64,000 nt of DNA, from NCBI RefSeq assembly GCF_932274485.2, contig NC_065880.2:10083695-10147694 (forward strand), in the 5' to 3' direction. Origin of the DNA: Patella vulgata. Its lineage: Eukaryota; Mollusca; Gastropoda; Patellidae. Position 1 is the stretch's first letter; each line of letters begins with the position of its first letter. A program made the position numbers and the translations under genes. Under the pieces are notes generated by a model. It was not told the origin of the DNA, searched no databases, and saw only the letters and a program-made list of their open reading frames with translations. Shown here piece by piece: positions 35,196 through 47,410 of this stretch.

Positions 35196-35585
35196 TTAAA
35201 CATACATTATGCAAGATCTAAATCTACCTATTGCAGGTCTTTCTTTAGGCCTGAAATGTTATCTAAATTATTAACTAGACATTAATTAACTTATCCCGTC
35301 AATGTCAACGCTAGCCTGCGATGTTTATAGGATTAGGATACCATTTGCTGTTCCACTTTCATTCTTGATTTAATCATGAAATGGATAATCAAGACTATGT
35401 TTTTATCGTACCGACTTTAGTAATGATGATCGAGGCTAGGCAAAAAATTCAATTGTCAAAATCTCGGTTCAGAGTGGATCAATTTGACTGAAATTTTCAG
35501 TAAATTCCCTTTACATTATGTAGTTTTTAACTATTTTAGTGAGAACTACCAGCTCTTTATTTAATCTCCCATAATGTATCTTTAA
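35196..35585. mobile_element. TTAA-flanked MITE family, copy 1
   Basis: TTAA, then ACATACATTATG; the right end CATAATGTATCT, then TTAA. The ends are inverse of each other at 11 of 12 positions. TTAA targets are used by piggyBac and Kolobok elements (inference). Related copies start at 38651, 54978 and 56624. No ORF. Confidence 0.65.
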
Positions 35586-35767
35586 GTCAAGGAACTAGTT
35601 TTAATACAATGGTTTTACGTTAATTTTCTGTTCGTGATGTCATCTGCTTTCACTTTATAGAAAGGGAATATATTGTTGAATTCAGTAATAGTACATTATG
35701 CATTATCAATTATTCAGAGGCATTTAAGGTATACCGGTATTGATATTTAATTACATTCGAGATATAA

Positions 35768-35850
35768 TAACTCTGGGAATACATCATGTAAACTTTTGAT
35801 AAAGACCAGGACGGTCTTGCTATAATGGCTCAAAAATAGATAATGTAAAC
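35768..35850 (-). repeat. TTAA-family end fragment, inverted
   Basis: Inverted right-end sequence of the family (GATAAAGACCAGGACGGTCT, then AAATAGATAATGTAAA). Short and worn. Confidence 0.35.
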
Positions 35851-36317
35851 TAAATATATTGAACATGTCATTATAAGCGAAGTTACCACCGTTTGAAGTT
35901 TTGACACCATGGGACATAAATTGTTTATTATCTTAACAATGGTACTTGTTATTCGAGACTTAAATTAAATGGCGACCGTGATTTAATCCGTTTAAATCCC
36001 CGCCATCCGATGCTCCAGCTAGAATGTTGATTATAGGCTTGTCATGTAAATATATAATGATATTGTTACGCAGTTAGCATTGGTTGTCGGACTATAGACC
36101 AGTCATAATTTGGAACAGAAATTGACTCCCGTTTCAGCAGTGTTAAGTAGGATTAGCTCTAATCAAACGAAACACTGTGGGGATTATGACTGGTACGGTT
36201 AATCTATAGTATATTGACATGACCATGAATTTCATGATGGAAAATACGAAAATGTCCAAGGAGCTGACATCAGATATTTCATTTAGTTGTGAAACAAAGA
36301 AAGGGGCAGAGGAATTT

Positions 36318-36555
36318 GGAGGAACGTGGTTTAACGTCCGCTAGACACAAACTAGGTCATTGTGGGACTAACATAAGGTACACTTTTATCTCAAAAATGC
36401 ACATGTGCGTAGCGGTTTTTAACAGCGAGGGGAAACCAGGGGTCCCAGAGAAAACCCTAACCCTTTTCAAGTGGTCTTGGGTTCCAAATCAAGCCACTTG
36501 AATCAATGACAGATCTAAAGCGCACCCGCGCGTCAGACTACTCACCCCACCCCAC
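36318..36555 (-). mobile_element. SINE-A, diverged
   Basis: GTGGTTTAACGTCCGCTAGA, ACAAACTAGGTCATTGTGGG, GAGGGGAAACCAGGGGTCCC and a C-rich end. The head is hard to recognise. Confidence 0.6.
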
Positions 36556-36757
36556 CCCACCCCATTTAAGGGCATGAAGTTTATCGTCATAACTTTACTT
36601 ATTTTGAGATGATGACAATGCTTTTTATTTTGCTTTTTTTCACAATGCAAGAAAATATATTTTTGACTGGACAGCAAGCCAGTAACTAGAACATATAATG
36701 TTGATACGTTCCCCAGTAATATCATCCTTTTCCCTGAAAAACTTTCTTTTACTTTTA

Positions 36758-37111
36758 GGGAGCCACGGTGGCTAAGTGGGTAAGACGCTGGCTTGCTAGC
36801 CTGGAGATCGCATGTTCGATCCCTGCATTGGCCGAGAATGTTCATCGGGATTGTAAGTCGTGCAGGATGGGGGATTGGCAAGGTCAGCTGTCTAGTCGTT
36901 CGGATGTGACGAAAAACCGAGGTCCCGTGTATATATTGGCGTGCGCGTAAAAAATCCCTTGGCAGTTGGAATTCGAAATAACAGTAGGCCATAGTGCTGC
37001 TGCCCGGGGAAAATTCCCCTCATAGCCCACTGTATGGCGTATGCCCGTCTTCGTTAGCCCAGTATAGAAGCAGAACAGTAGGACGTTAAACCCCATTCCA
37101 TTTGATTTCTT
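36758..37111 (+). mobile_element. SINE-B, nearly full length
   Basis: Head GAGCCACGGTGGCTAAGTGG, A-box-like TGGCTAAGTGGG, B box ATGTTCGATCCC, body GGTCCCGTGTATATATTGGC, tail AGTAGGACGTTAAACCCCAT. Confidence 0.78.
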
Positions 37112-37341
37112 TTACTATGACAAACCAATTTAACTAAATACAAAATAATTTATTTACCAAAAATATAACATGCATATTTAGCAATATACTATACATCATC
37201 CAACAAAAAAACAATAAAAATTGAGAAAAATACCATTTCAAGATTTGGCGATAAACGCCCGGTACATTGACTGTGGTAGCCGATGTCTTGTTGTACGTAC
37301 ACGCTAGGAACGGTGTCATGGCTGTGTCAATCTGATGTACT

Positions 37342-37497
37342 GGAGCCTGTTTCACGAAATTTTAAGTAAGATAAAATTTGGATTTTAGTAATTTGATTGT
37401 ATAATATTAGATTGATTTAAGTACTTAGCCAATCAAGATTGAATTATCTACTAAAATATGGATTTTATCTTAGTTAAAATTTTGAGAAATAGGGTCC
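37342..37497. repeat. Foldback with GGAGCCTGTTTC / GAAATAGGGTCC ends
   Basis: Left GGAGCCTGTTTCACGAAATT and right AAAATTTTGAGAAATAGGGTCC are near-inverse; inner arms AAGATAAAATTTGGATTTTA and its near-inverse. A similar arm lies at 4768-4810. Confidence 0.55.
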
Positions 37498-38650
37498 AGG
37501 TTCATAATGCGAAGAAGGATATCAGGTTCAAAATACGATCAGAGTTAAGAGTAGAAAATTGAAAGTAAAAGAGGAACTTCTTATCTCAATGGGAGAGGAA
37601 AACTGTATCTTCATGCGTTTATCCTGAAAAAAGATCTCATCTTTTCAAATTTAAATTTCCAGAATTGTACTTTAATCGACATAATTTCTACTATCGGCTT
37701 TTGAGTTTCGGGTGTCTACTTCAGAGTTGATTCTCCGAAGTATTTTCTTTCCTATCAATGTTCTACTTTAATAATCTATATTGCATTTTGAACCTGATCA
37801 GTGATATATCCCCCCACCCACCAATATGAAAGTCAGTGTCCATTTAATTAAATGTGAAGTGGATCACTGCTTAAACCAAAATTAATTGAACAAAAATCAA
37901 CTTCCGTTGATATTCTGAAATGAAATTTAGTCCTATAGGGCTTGTCCTATCCCAAAAATCTAAACGGGTTAGTTCCCTCTAGGGCTCATTGCATTCTCTT
38001 ATTTAGGAATAATCTTAAATTTTTCACAATATTTTTCAAGGGTAACAGCCAAGCATGGAGAAGGTCAATATCCGTTCATCGCAGTATACAATTAAACACC
38101 AGCTACAGCAGTCAAGGGACAAGACGTACGTCATAATATCTTGTTATTGTGAAAATGGACAATACATATTCATTAATTATGATGAAACACATAAAATAAT
38201 TAGATCATTCGACACATCTCAAAATTATTTGTAATAGTCATATTTCTTACTTTTAGTCAAAATAAAATTATTGGCTTACAATGAACAAAATAACCAAGAC
38301 ACCCAGTCCTGTCAACCACACGAGCCACACGACTGTTCGAGATGGTCAAAGGTCACAGTGGTTAGCCAGTGGTATACTTTAATAAATAAGATAAAGATAT
38401 CACCTTAATATGTAATTGCTAAGTAACATGACAATCGTAATAATAGTATTTTTTGGATTTGACATTTAATAAGATTTTACGACCACACCTGTAAGATATT
38501 TGAGCAACACAAGTTTTCCCTGTAGTTAATATATGGTTAGTGTAAGTATATAATTCATTAAATAATGGAACTAAGTTGGCGCTTTATTACATCAAATAAT
38601 AAAATAAGACTTTTCGAAAAAATTCAAATAAAATAACAGAGTTTGTTGCA
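37498..38650. other. Stretch without recognised gene
   Basis: AT-rich sequence; I see no gene, element ends or array in it. Confidence 0.4.
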
Positions 38651-39311
38651 TTAAACATACATTATGCCTATTGCAGGTCTTTCGTTAGGCCTGAAATGTT
38701 ATATAAACTATTCAAATACAGACGTGACGTCATCCGTTGATGTTATTTCAAATAATGGTAAGGACAATGCGCCATGCGTACATTATTTATACTAGTTAAA
38801 ATTTTGGACTCATGTGACGCATTTCATTGCAAAGCACGTGCGGGTGTCTGTATATTAAGTGTGGTTTAATGGTCTCTATCTTAAGACATTGTGTATTATA
38901 TTGAAACAACAACTCGAAACAACAACTCGTGACAACGTCACTCATGTTGTTTCAATATATTACTTACTGTCTCGCTCCCAACCATTAAACCAAACTTAAT
39001 TAGACATTTATTAACAAGACAAGAGTATAATCAACTCTTGATGGCATCGGATACTTGAGATTTTAACTAGATTAGAACGGATCGCCATTCAAAAATTTAA
39101 TTTTAAAATGGGAAAGCGAGGCTATGTCTCAAATATACCAGTGTCCTGGTTACCACTCTGCACTATCAAACCTACACACAGTGATGACTTGGTTCAGAAT
39201 GAAGTAATTTGAATGAAATTTTCAATATTTTCATTTTACATTATCTATTTTTGAGCTATTATAGCAAGAATGGTCAACTCTTTATCTAAATCTTACATAA
39301 TGTATCTTTAA
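38651..39311. mobile_element. TTAA-flanked MITE family, copy 2, with a foldback inside
   Basis: Same ends as 35196-35585. Relative to that copy, about 290 bp (near 38712-38998) is inserted; the insert holds inverted arms GTGGTTTAATGG...CCATTAAACCAAAC and TATTGAAACAACA...TGTTGTTTCAATA. Confidence 0.62.
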
Positions 39312-39329
39312 GTAGTTTTTTTTTAAATA

Positions 39330-40065
39330 CACATAACATACAATTAAAATTAGACTTTTCGAAATAATTCAAACAAAACTCACATAGTTTGTGACATTAA
39401 GTAGTTTTTTTTGTTTTTTTTAAATAAATAAAAATACATAACATGCAAATAAAATTAGATCATTTTTCGATAATTGCTTTTCGAACACATATAAATCTCT
39501 AAAATTTAATATGTTTTTAACCACAGCTATATCTCTCAAATTCAAAAATTTCATGAGGCATTAAGTAGGTTTTTTGTTATTACATAATATACAAAAAAAA
39601 TAAAATGCATTTTTGTTATTATTTTTCAATCACAGCTAAATCTCTAAAATTCAAATATTTTGTGGCATTAAGTAGGGTTGGTTTTTTTTTTTGGGGGGGG
39701 GGGGGGTCGTTTCGCTTTCAAAAACACAGACATAAGTTAGGTGTATTTTCTATATTATTTTTCAATCACAGCTGTATCTCTAAAATTCAAATATTTCGTG
39801 ACATTAAGTTGGGTTTTGTTATTACATAACGTGCAAAAACAATTCGATATGTATTTAATAATTCTTCCAAACACATCTATATCTCTAAAATCAGGGTATT
39901 TTTTATATGTTTTCAATCACATATATATATCTGTCAAATTTAAATATTTCGGAAAATAAGATAGTTTCTGTTATTAATTATATCATTTTTGATGTTTTTC
40001 CATTACAGCTATATCTCTAATATTCAAATATTTCGTGACATTAAGTAGGTTTTCTATTTCATAGA
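39330..40065. repeat. Tandem array, about 110-135-bp units
   Basis: Five to six degenerate units containing CACAGCTATATCTCTAAAAT, TCAAATATTTCGTGACATTA and AGTAGGTTTT. One unit is interrupted by a T/G run (39682-39706). Confidence 0.65.
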
Positions 40066-40066
40066 A

Positions 40067-40334
40067 AAAAAGAGATGGGGTTTAAAGTCCACTCGACACA
40101 AACTAGGTCATTTCGGGCCTAACATATAGTTCAATATTCTTTTCAACAATTCGCTTGCGCGTAGGGGTCTTTAGCAGTGGGAGGAAACCGGAGCCCGGAG
40201 AAAACCCACGAGGTTGGGCAGTCGACCCTACTCCTTGTCACCCACAACCGGGGTATGGAAACCACGCCAATTGACTCAATGACAGACCTTGTGATAATAC
40301 GCGCAGGCGCTAACCACTCGGCCATCTTCTCCCC
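40067..40334 (-). mobile_element. SINE-A, nearly full length
   Basis: GATGGGGTTTAAAGTCCACT to the inverse head GCTAACCACTCGGCCATCTT. It closes the tandem array at 39330-40065. Confidence 0.75.
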
Positions 40335-41023
40335 TTAACCGCTAACAAATGATAACCGGTTGTAGTCATCAATGCACTACATCGGGTAAAAATTAAAACC
40401 GAGAATCGTTAGTCATTACATGACGTTAGGCAGTGGCGTTGCGTGGCGCAAATTTCTCAGGATGCGTAATATTTCAAACGAACGTAGCAATAGTTGCCAG
40501 GCTACCCCACTGTGTATACGTCATGATATCAGATCTAAAAATACAGGCGCATTATATATAGCTATGTATCAAAAACGGGTGATTTTTTAAAAACATGAAG
40601 GCAAAAATACATACGTCTCACACAAAAGACGAGAGAATAAACCCTTTGCTAAATTCAGATTTGCACTCAAATTCAGATCAATATATTTGAGCCTCGTAAA
40701 AAAGGCTTCATAATAAACACAATGCACCAAATACACAAAAGCAGAACATTGATATTCAAAATATATTTTAAAAAGCATATTCAATTTTCTTATTAATCAA
40801 AAACATAAATGGGACGGACCATAGATGCCAACAAGTGGATTTATGTTGTAGCTAACAACAGTAAAGAAAGATACGATGGATTGTTAATTTTGGCTAAATT
40901 ATAGATACAATTAATTTATACCCCAGCAAGATATATACTAAACCATCAACCTAACTGCTGTAGAAATGACATGATTTAAAAGTATTAAGGGAGAAGACCA
41001 AACGATTTACAACATGGTTTCAA

Positions 41024-41230
41024 TCAAGCCTGGAAATAAGTCACCTGTCACAGACAATGTCAGGCACAAATTCGGGCTTTGTCAGGCACAAAACCCGTGA
41101 TGCCTGTCATTTTGTCCCGCACGGATTTATCTTTTTTATTGATATTATTAATACATGTCAGGTACTATTTCATTAGTGTCTGACATTTTGTCAGGTACAT
41201 CTAAAACCCTTATTTCCTGGCCTGCTTTCA
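41024..41230. repeat. Foldback with GCCTGGAAATAAG ends
   Basis: AAGCCTGGAAATAAGTCACC on the left and CTTATTTCCTGGCCTGCTTT on the right are near-inverse, with repeated TGTCAGGCACAAA words within. Confidence 0.55.
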
Positions 41231-41323
41231 ATAAATTTTAAATATATGTTTAGAAATAATCACACGTGTAATAAGAGCAATATTTTGTGTATGCGAGTAA
41301 TTAATTTCTATTAAAAATTAATA

Positions 41324-41680
41324 CAATTTGATTAAAATACGGATCTATATTTTGTTTCGTTTTTATACTTTTGATGGCCTCTACTACATGAAGATCTGAT
41401 CAGTTGTAGTGAGAGGTCGCGTCAAGGGTCATATGAGCGACTTTTGACCTATGACGTCAGACATTTGTTTAAGCAATCAACGTTGATGTTTCTAGTAGGA
41501 TACCCACAGTTCCGTGCATCGCATGCCAAGATCTCGCTGCAACAGACTGTTTCATCGGCTAATCCCTCACATCAATCAGAACCCGGGTTATATAACAACT
41601 CTTCCAGATCCTAGCGTAGTAAGGGCAAGTAAAACGAAATTTTGAACTATAAAAATCGAAACGAAATAAGATCTTGAAAC
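41324..41680. mobile_element. Long-TIR MITE family, copy 2 (right end worn)
   Basis: Starts CAATTTGATTAAAATAC and runs through CGTTTCGTTTTTATAC to ATCGAAACGAAATAAGATC. The last bases of the right end are not recognisable. The internal sequence follows that of 27551-27928. Confidence 0.65.
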
Positions 41681-41819
41681 TAATAGAAACCTTGTTAGAA
41701 ATCGTTCACCTTCCGCCCCTTTAAGCAATGCCAGAAGAAACATTATTTCTGAACTATTTAACTGCTTACATGTGATTCAGATACCTAATATTTCGCAAAC
41801 AGAGCATATAATAGAACAA

Positions 41820-42039
41820 AACTGCGATGTCTATTGGATAAGGTTCCGATTTGCTGTTCGACTTCCATTCATAATATAATCGATCATGAAATGGATAACC
41901 GAGACTATGTTGTTGTTTTTTATCGTACCAACTTTAGTAATGATGATTGAGGCTAGGCCGAAAAATCAACGCTAAATTTTCGTTTAAACATATTCCCTTT
42001 ACATTATCTAATAATACATATTCAATAATGTATCTTTAA
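41820..42039. repeat. TTAA-family fragment
   Basis: The right half of the TTAA-flanked family (AATGGATAACCGAGACTATG ... AATAATGTATCTTTAA) without a clear left end. Confidence 0.5.
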
Positions 42040-42689
42040 TTAATATTCAAATATATAATATTTAATCACATTTATTTTAAAATAGCACACTCTTTTTAAT
42101 TTGGGTCAAAAATTAAAAACAATTGTGTTGATGGTTCACACACCACTAACAAAAACAATGCGTTCTTTTTTTTTATAGCCACCCGTATTAAAAATAAAAG
42201 TATTGTCTCGCCCCCTTTTTTGATTTGGTTCACACAAATTACATTTTTATGCGTTGATGGTCCACACACTCCTTAAAAAATCAAGTGCTGTTTTTATCCA
42301 CCAGTATTAAAAACAAAAGCATGGAAACAAATATAAAATATATCACAACGCAGAACCTGGGTTAACTTCATTAATATTCAAATAGGATATTTAGAATGGC
42401 ACATCCTGATTGATTTCGGTCAAAAATTTCAATTATATGTGGCCACTTATTAACACATTTTTCGAGCGATGTCGCCTTATAATTCGTGAAAAAATAATAT
42501 AGCACCCCCTCCTCCCTCCCGCAAGGAAAATTAAACAAAACTGTAAAGAAATATAACAAAGGGAAACGTGGATCCTAGATTAACTTCATCCAAACTTAAA
42601 AACATGTGTTATCAAAATGGCAGCTCACAAGTTGCGGATCTATTTTACAATTATTTACAAAAAAACAAAATCGTTTATTAAACAAGAAA
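42040..42689. repeat. Loose direct repeats
   Basis: GTTGATGGTTCACACACC / GTTGATGGTCCACACACT and TTGGGTCAAAAATT / TTCGGTCAAAAATT type words recur, suggesting an old degenerate array. No gene seen. Confidence 0.35.
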
Positions 42690-43051
42690 TAATCTGATTA
42701 AAATACAGATCTTTATTTCGTTTCGTTTTTTTTTTTTTTATCCTTTCAATAGGGTACACTTCATGAAGATCTGACCAGATGTACTGGAAGATTGCGTCAG
42801 GGGTCGTACGAGCAGCTTTTGACTCGATGACGTCAGACATTGATTAATCAATCAGCGTTGATGTTTGTGGTGGTTTACAGTTTACCCATAGTTCCGTGCA
42901 CCGCACACCAAGAACTCGCCCTAACAGACCCTTTCATTGGCTAATGACCATTTCAACCAGTACGTGGGTTATATAACAACTCTTTCAGATCCTAGTGATT
43001 TTGAACTATAAAAATCGAAACTTAATAAAAATTTGTGTTTTAATCAGATTG
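42690..43051. mobile_element. Long-TIR MITE family, copy 3
   Basis: Starts AATCTGATTAAAATACAG and ends TTTTAATCAGATTG, with TTTCGTTTCG near the left end and the inverse near the right. No ORF. Confidence 0.7.
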
Positions 43052-43340
43052 AACAAGGATATAAAAAAAAAAGCAAATCAGTATCTTTCATCGTCCAACG
43101 AACGCGAAGTTCGAAATGCATGGGGTTGTTGTTTGAGATCTTGATAAAAATTGGATAATCAAACGTCAGGATATTAATAATAATTATTAGCTACTATGAA
43201 TCCTTATCTAGATCCGTTAAAGATTCAGAATCCATTCTGTTTGCTCCAAACCCTACAGAAACAGTCTGGTAACGTGGCTCGTTTTTTTTTCGAATTCAAA
43301 ATGAGTGTTATTCACTGAACAACAACGATGTCATATAAAA

Positions 43341-43424
43341 CAAAAATACAAATTTATATGGAAAACAATCACCGATTTTATTTCACACTACGTGATTGTT
43401 TTCCATATAAATTTGTGTTTTTAT
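43341..43424. repeat. Near-perfect hairpin, 32-bp arms
   Basis: Left arm 43341-43372 (AAATTTATATGGAAAACAAT) and right arm 43392-43424 (ATTGTTTTCCATATAAATTT) pair almost perfectly across a 19-base loop. Confidence 0.7.
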
Positions 43425-44516
43425 ATTATATGTTCAATTACTAAATGCCGTAAAAGGATTTCAACAACGATGTCAGTGAACCCAATTCTTATTGGTTAAT
43501 CTTTTTGTGGTTCGAATCTGGATAGAGAATCTAGATATGGATTCTTGATAACCAAGTGCACTCTAGATGACAAACAAGCAAACACTAAACTGTCCGATAA
43601 CGATAGCATCGTCAACATCATCATCATCGTCGTCTTATTTCAAGCTTGGTATGATTAAAGTACTCTGAAAATATTTAAATATCAAATATTATTTCATATC
43701 CAGTCACGCAAATCCATTTTTAAAAGAAGTTTCTATCACAAAAATGCAGGGGAAACAACTCCCATAGTCATTATACATAAAACAAGATGTTGAATATAGT
43801 TGTTTCGTTGTGAATTGCTTGATGTTTAATTACCCTGGTGATATTAAACTATATCTTATAGAATAAAATTCAAGATTTCAATAATGACCGTGTCCTGTGT
43901 CTAGCTATATTAAAATATATCTTACAGATAAAAGGTTGGCAATTAATACACAGAATGGTTATATGAAAAATAAATTAGTCTTTAGTATTCCATTGCACGT
44001 CTATAATGATTAAATGAAATGGTTCATACGCCTGGATTAGGGCCTAAAAATGTGCGAGTTGGTACAAAGTCTCTACTATATAGTGATTAAAAACAGTTAT
44101 AAAATTATGAAATCATCTCGCCTTTCTAGCCTCATCAAGGGCGATAACCGAAATTACAAGCTTCACTAAGGCTGTGGTGTTATCAATGTCTGTTTTATCT
44201 TACAAGACATATATTGATATTATAAAAGATGATCTAGTCATCTGATTAATTAAACTTATAATGTCAAGGAATGCAAACGATGATCTACTGATATGACTAA
44301 TTAAACTTATAATAATGTCAAGGAATGAAAACGAGTATTGATTAATTGTGAAGGTCGTGGGATGTTCCGAACGAACTTTTAGGCAAACACGAAAAATAGG
44401 AGAGTGTGGTCTCGAACTCAACCCGCACAGATACAAAAATAAATAAAAAATCAAATAAAAAAATATTAATATATACAGTAACACCAGGGTATGTTAGATA
44501 TGGTAACTAATGTTAG

Positions 44517-44519
<3 letters not shown>
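43425..44519. other. Stretch without recognised gene
   Basis: AT-rich; a short direct repeat (GATGATCTA...ATTAAACTTATAAT, 44228-44330) is the only structure noticed. Confidence 0.4.

Positions 44520-44553
<34 letters not shown>
44520..44553. repeat. (GA)n microsatellite
   Basis: Pure GA dinucleotide run without SINE sequence attached. Confidence 0.8.
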
Positions 44554-44556
<3 letters not shown>

Positions 44557-44759
44557 ATTTCTAAAGTAGTAAAATGTCCCAATGTCCTCCACTGTCTACC
44601 TGATATTCCAGAAAGACCAGGAGACATTTTACACCAACATGTAGAGTGCAGAAAGATTAACAAGAAAATAAGAATTTTAAACCGCTAGCCAGAGCCACAT
44701 TATAGAGAGAGCCTGGTGATCTGTTGTCATTGGGTAACAAAATGGCTGCTTTGTCTAAG

Positions 44760-45045
44760 GGAGAGAGAGAGAAAAATGGGGTTTAACGTCCACTCGACAC
44801 AAATTAGGTCATTTCGGGACTAACATATGGTTTAATTTTATTTCAATAATTCGCTTGCGCGTAGGGGTCTTTAGCAGTGGGAGGAAACCGGAGGACCCGG
44901 AGAAAACCCACGAGGTTGGACAGGCGACCCTACTCCTTGTCACGTACAGCCGAGGATTCGAAACCACGCCAGTTGACTCAATGACGGGCTTTATGATACA
45001 GCACGCACGTGCTAACTATTCGGCCATTCAACCCCCCCCCCCCCT
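44760..45045 (-). mobile_element. SINE-A, full length
   Basis: (GA)n, AATGGGGTTTAACGTCCACT, full central domain, inverse B-box region GGATTCGAAACCACG and head CTAACTATTCGGCCATTCAA followed by a C-run. Confidence 0.8.
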
Positions 45046-45078
45046 TTGTCTAGCTGACAACCCGCCGTACGTGTTTTG

Positions 45079-45540
45079 ACACGCACTGGTCGTGGGGTTT
45101 GGTAGCTCGCTGACCGACCCAAAGAAACCGGGGTATGTGCAGGACCAAAAATCTCTACGACCAGTCTGCGATCTTCTATGGTGCCGAACACACGCCACTG
45201 ACGCATAAGACTCAGGCACGGGTTTACGCACTGGTCGTGGCGTTTGTGAGCTCGCCGACCAGCCGCAAGAAACCGAGTTTTAAAATTTGGTATGTGCAGG
45301 ACCAAAAGTCTGTACGGCCCGTTTCGATCTTCTAAGGTGCCGACCACACGCAAGTGACGCATTAGACTCAGGCACGGGTTTACTCACTGGTCGTGGGGTT
45401 TGGCAAGCTCGCCGACCAGCCGCAAAAAAACCGAGTTTGAAATTTTCTATCTGCAGGACCAAAAGTCTGTACGGTCAGTCTGCGATCTTCTAAGGTGCCG
45501 ACCACACGCAAGTGACGCATAAGACTCAAGCGCGGGTTTA
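45079..45540. repeat. Tandem array, 157-bp unit, GC-rich
   Basis: Three units (starting near 45079, 45217 and 45373) with CACTGGTCGTGGGGTTTGG, GCTCGCCGACCAGCCGCAA, TGCAGGACCAAAAGTCTGTA and CTGCGATCTTCTAAGGTGCC. Overlapping ORFs on both strands arise from the repeats and lack protein features. Confidence 0.7.
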
Positions 45541-45743
45541 CTCAAATTCCTCCTGTAGTCTGCCCGTACTCGGGTTGTGAACTAGGCTTAATCCTGCTAT
45601 TACAGATTCTTGTACAGGCCCCGCTATATCTTAAACTGAACAATCATTCCGTTTGTTTTCTCTGACTCTCATTTTTATATTTTGTTTGATCTGTTAAACT
45701 TACAGATTAGATAGCAAAATGGCGACCATGATCGACGTTGGCC

Positions 45744-45988
45744 AGGCCCCGAGTTCACAAGGCATTCTCAGACTTAAGTTAAGAATTTACTCAAAATTAT
45801 TCGCTTTAGTTTAACTAAAATATAGTCCCTTTATCAAACTTTTGTTGTTTTAATGTATTAAATACATCAATAACAATCTATGTTCAAAGTTTTGTGTTTC
45901 TGGATCAAAGATATTTCTCATAAATAGTGATTGAAAGTTGAGTAAATTCTTAACATAACTCTGAGAAAGCTTTGTAAACTCGGGGCCA
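45744..45988. repeat. Foldback family with GGCCCCGAG ends, copy 2
   Basis: AGGCCCCGAGTTCACAAGGC on the left and CTTTGTAAACTCGGGGCC on the right, with inner inverted words TTAAGAATTTACTCAA and TTGAGTAAATTCTTAA. Confidence 0.65.
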
Positions 45989-46477
45989 GACTATTTCTAT
46001 ATACGACTCTGCTGCCAGCTAATTATTAAAGATTAAAAAGAATAATGGAAAAGATGAAAAGTGTTAAAAGTATTAAGTTGAAAATAACTTAAAACAAAAC
46101 AAAGCTGTCATAATTCAGGAAAGGCTTTGTATAGCTGCTATTAAAATGTTCAAAAGTTATAATTTGTTTCTTTTTATCTTTTTTCTTATCAGAATTTATT
46201 ACATTATCAGACATGAATTCAAATTTTGAATTTGTTTTACCGTTCAAGGTAAATAAAATGGTCCCTGGCTATATCGGAAAGGATGGATTAGTTTTTTTTT
46301 GATGTTTAAAATGGCCACATCTCTTTGATTTGGGTGAAAAATGTAAATTGTCGATTTCAGTGAATATAATTTGCTTATTAGAGGGGTAAACTTAAATTTG
46401 GGAATTTATGACAGCTTTAACGGCATAAAAATTCGATCCAAGCTGACACAACAAATCGAAATAAAACTTGTTTTATT

Positions 46478-46652
46478 GGCAAGTCTGGACCTAAGGCACA
46501 TGTCACAACGTATAAATACAAGGGTGGAAATAAGGCAGCCGTTACTTTGTAAGGCACAAATTATCACACAACATATATACCATAACAAAAAATGTTGCGT
46601 GATCATTTGTGCCTTACAAAGTCGATGCCAGATGCCTTAAGTCCAGGCTTCT
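46478..46652. repeat. Foldback with near-perfect inner hairpin
   Basis: Inner arms 46544-46574 and 46592-46622 (ACTTTGTAAGGCACAAAT against ATTTGTGCCTTACAAAGT) pair nearly perfectly over 31 bases with a 17-base loop. Outer words AGTCTGGACCTAAGGCA and TGCCTTAAGTCCAGGCTT are also inverse. Confidence 0.65.
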
Positions 46653-46667
46653 TAATTTATTGCGTTG

Positions 46668-47004
46668 GTAAATGAAATGGGGTTTAACGTCCTACTGCTC
46701 TGCTCCGAACTGGATATACGCCATACAGTGTGCTATGAGGAAAACTTTGCCCCGACAGCGGCACTACGGCCTACTCTTATATCGAAATCCCTCTGTCAAG
46801 GGGATCTTTTACGTGCACGCCAAAGCGTGCACGGGAACTCGGTTTTTCGTCCCCTCCGAACGACTAGACAGTTGCCCCTGTCAGGCCCTCCGACCTGCAT
46901 CACGGAAAATCTAGTTGAACTTTCTCGGCCAATGCAGGGATCGAACACCCGACCTCCAGGATAGCGAGCCAGCATCTTACCCACCTAGCCACCGTGACCC
47001 CCAC
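46668..47004 (-). mobile_element. SINE-B, nearly full length
   Basis: AAATGAAATGGGGTTTAACG at the left, inverse B box AGGGATCGAACACCC, head ending GCCACCGTGACCCCC. Confidence 0.75.
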
Positions 47005-47410
47005 TTTGGTAAAATTACACAGTTGCAGAACCTGGATCAAATTTTAAATGCAATGGGTTAGCGAAGCAAAGATCTCACCAGTTAGTTAAAGAGTTAAGGC
47101 GCTTTACTACTACCGCCACGTGCGATTTCACCATACCTCGTCATCATAATAGGTGGCATTGTTGTATGACCAAGGGCGATAACTCACAACATCTGATAAC
47201 TTCCAACTTGCTGAATAGTGACGTCTGATATCACAATGATGAAAAATAAAAAAATGATGGATATTAAATAATATATATATATATTGGAAATCAAATGTAC
47301 AAATGGTTAACTATGGATGTAACTTTTTGATATGGGATGTGGCGTTCTAGGATTAGTAAGACCTCAGTCCCCTGCCTCTTGCATGACCCTCATCACCACT
47401 TGAACCTTGA

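Noticed and set aside
37228-37346. Possible minus-strand internal exon (APVHQIDTAMTPFLACTYNK...)
   Set aside because: Its acceptor (GTGAAACAG) lies within the end of a foldback element and there is no linked exon; too weak to list as coding, although a tail exon of the mucin-like gene is not excluded.
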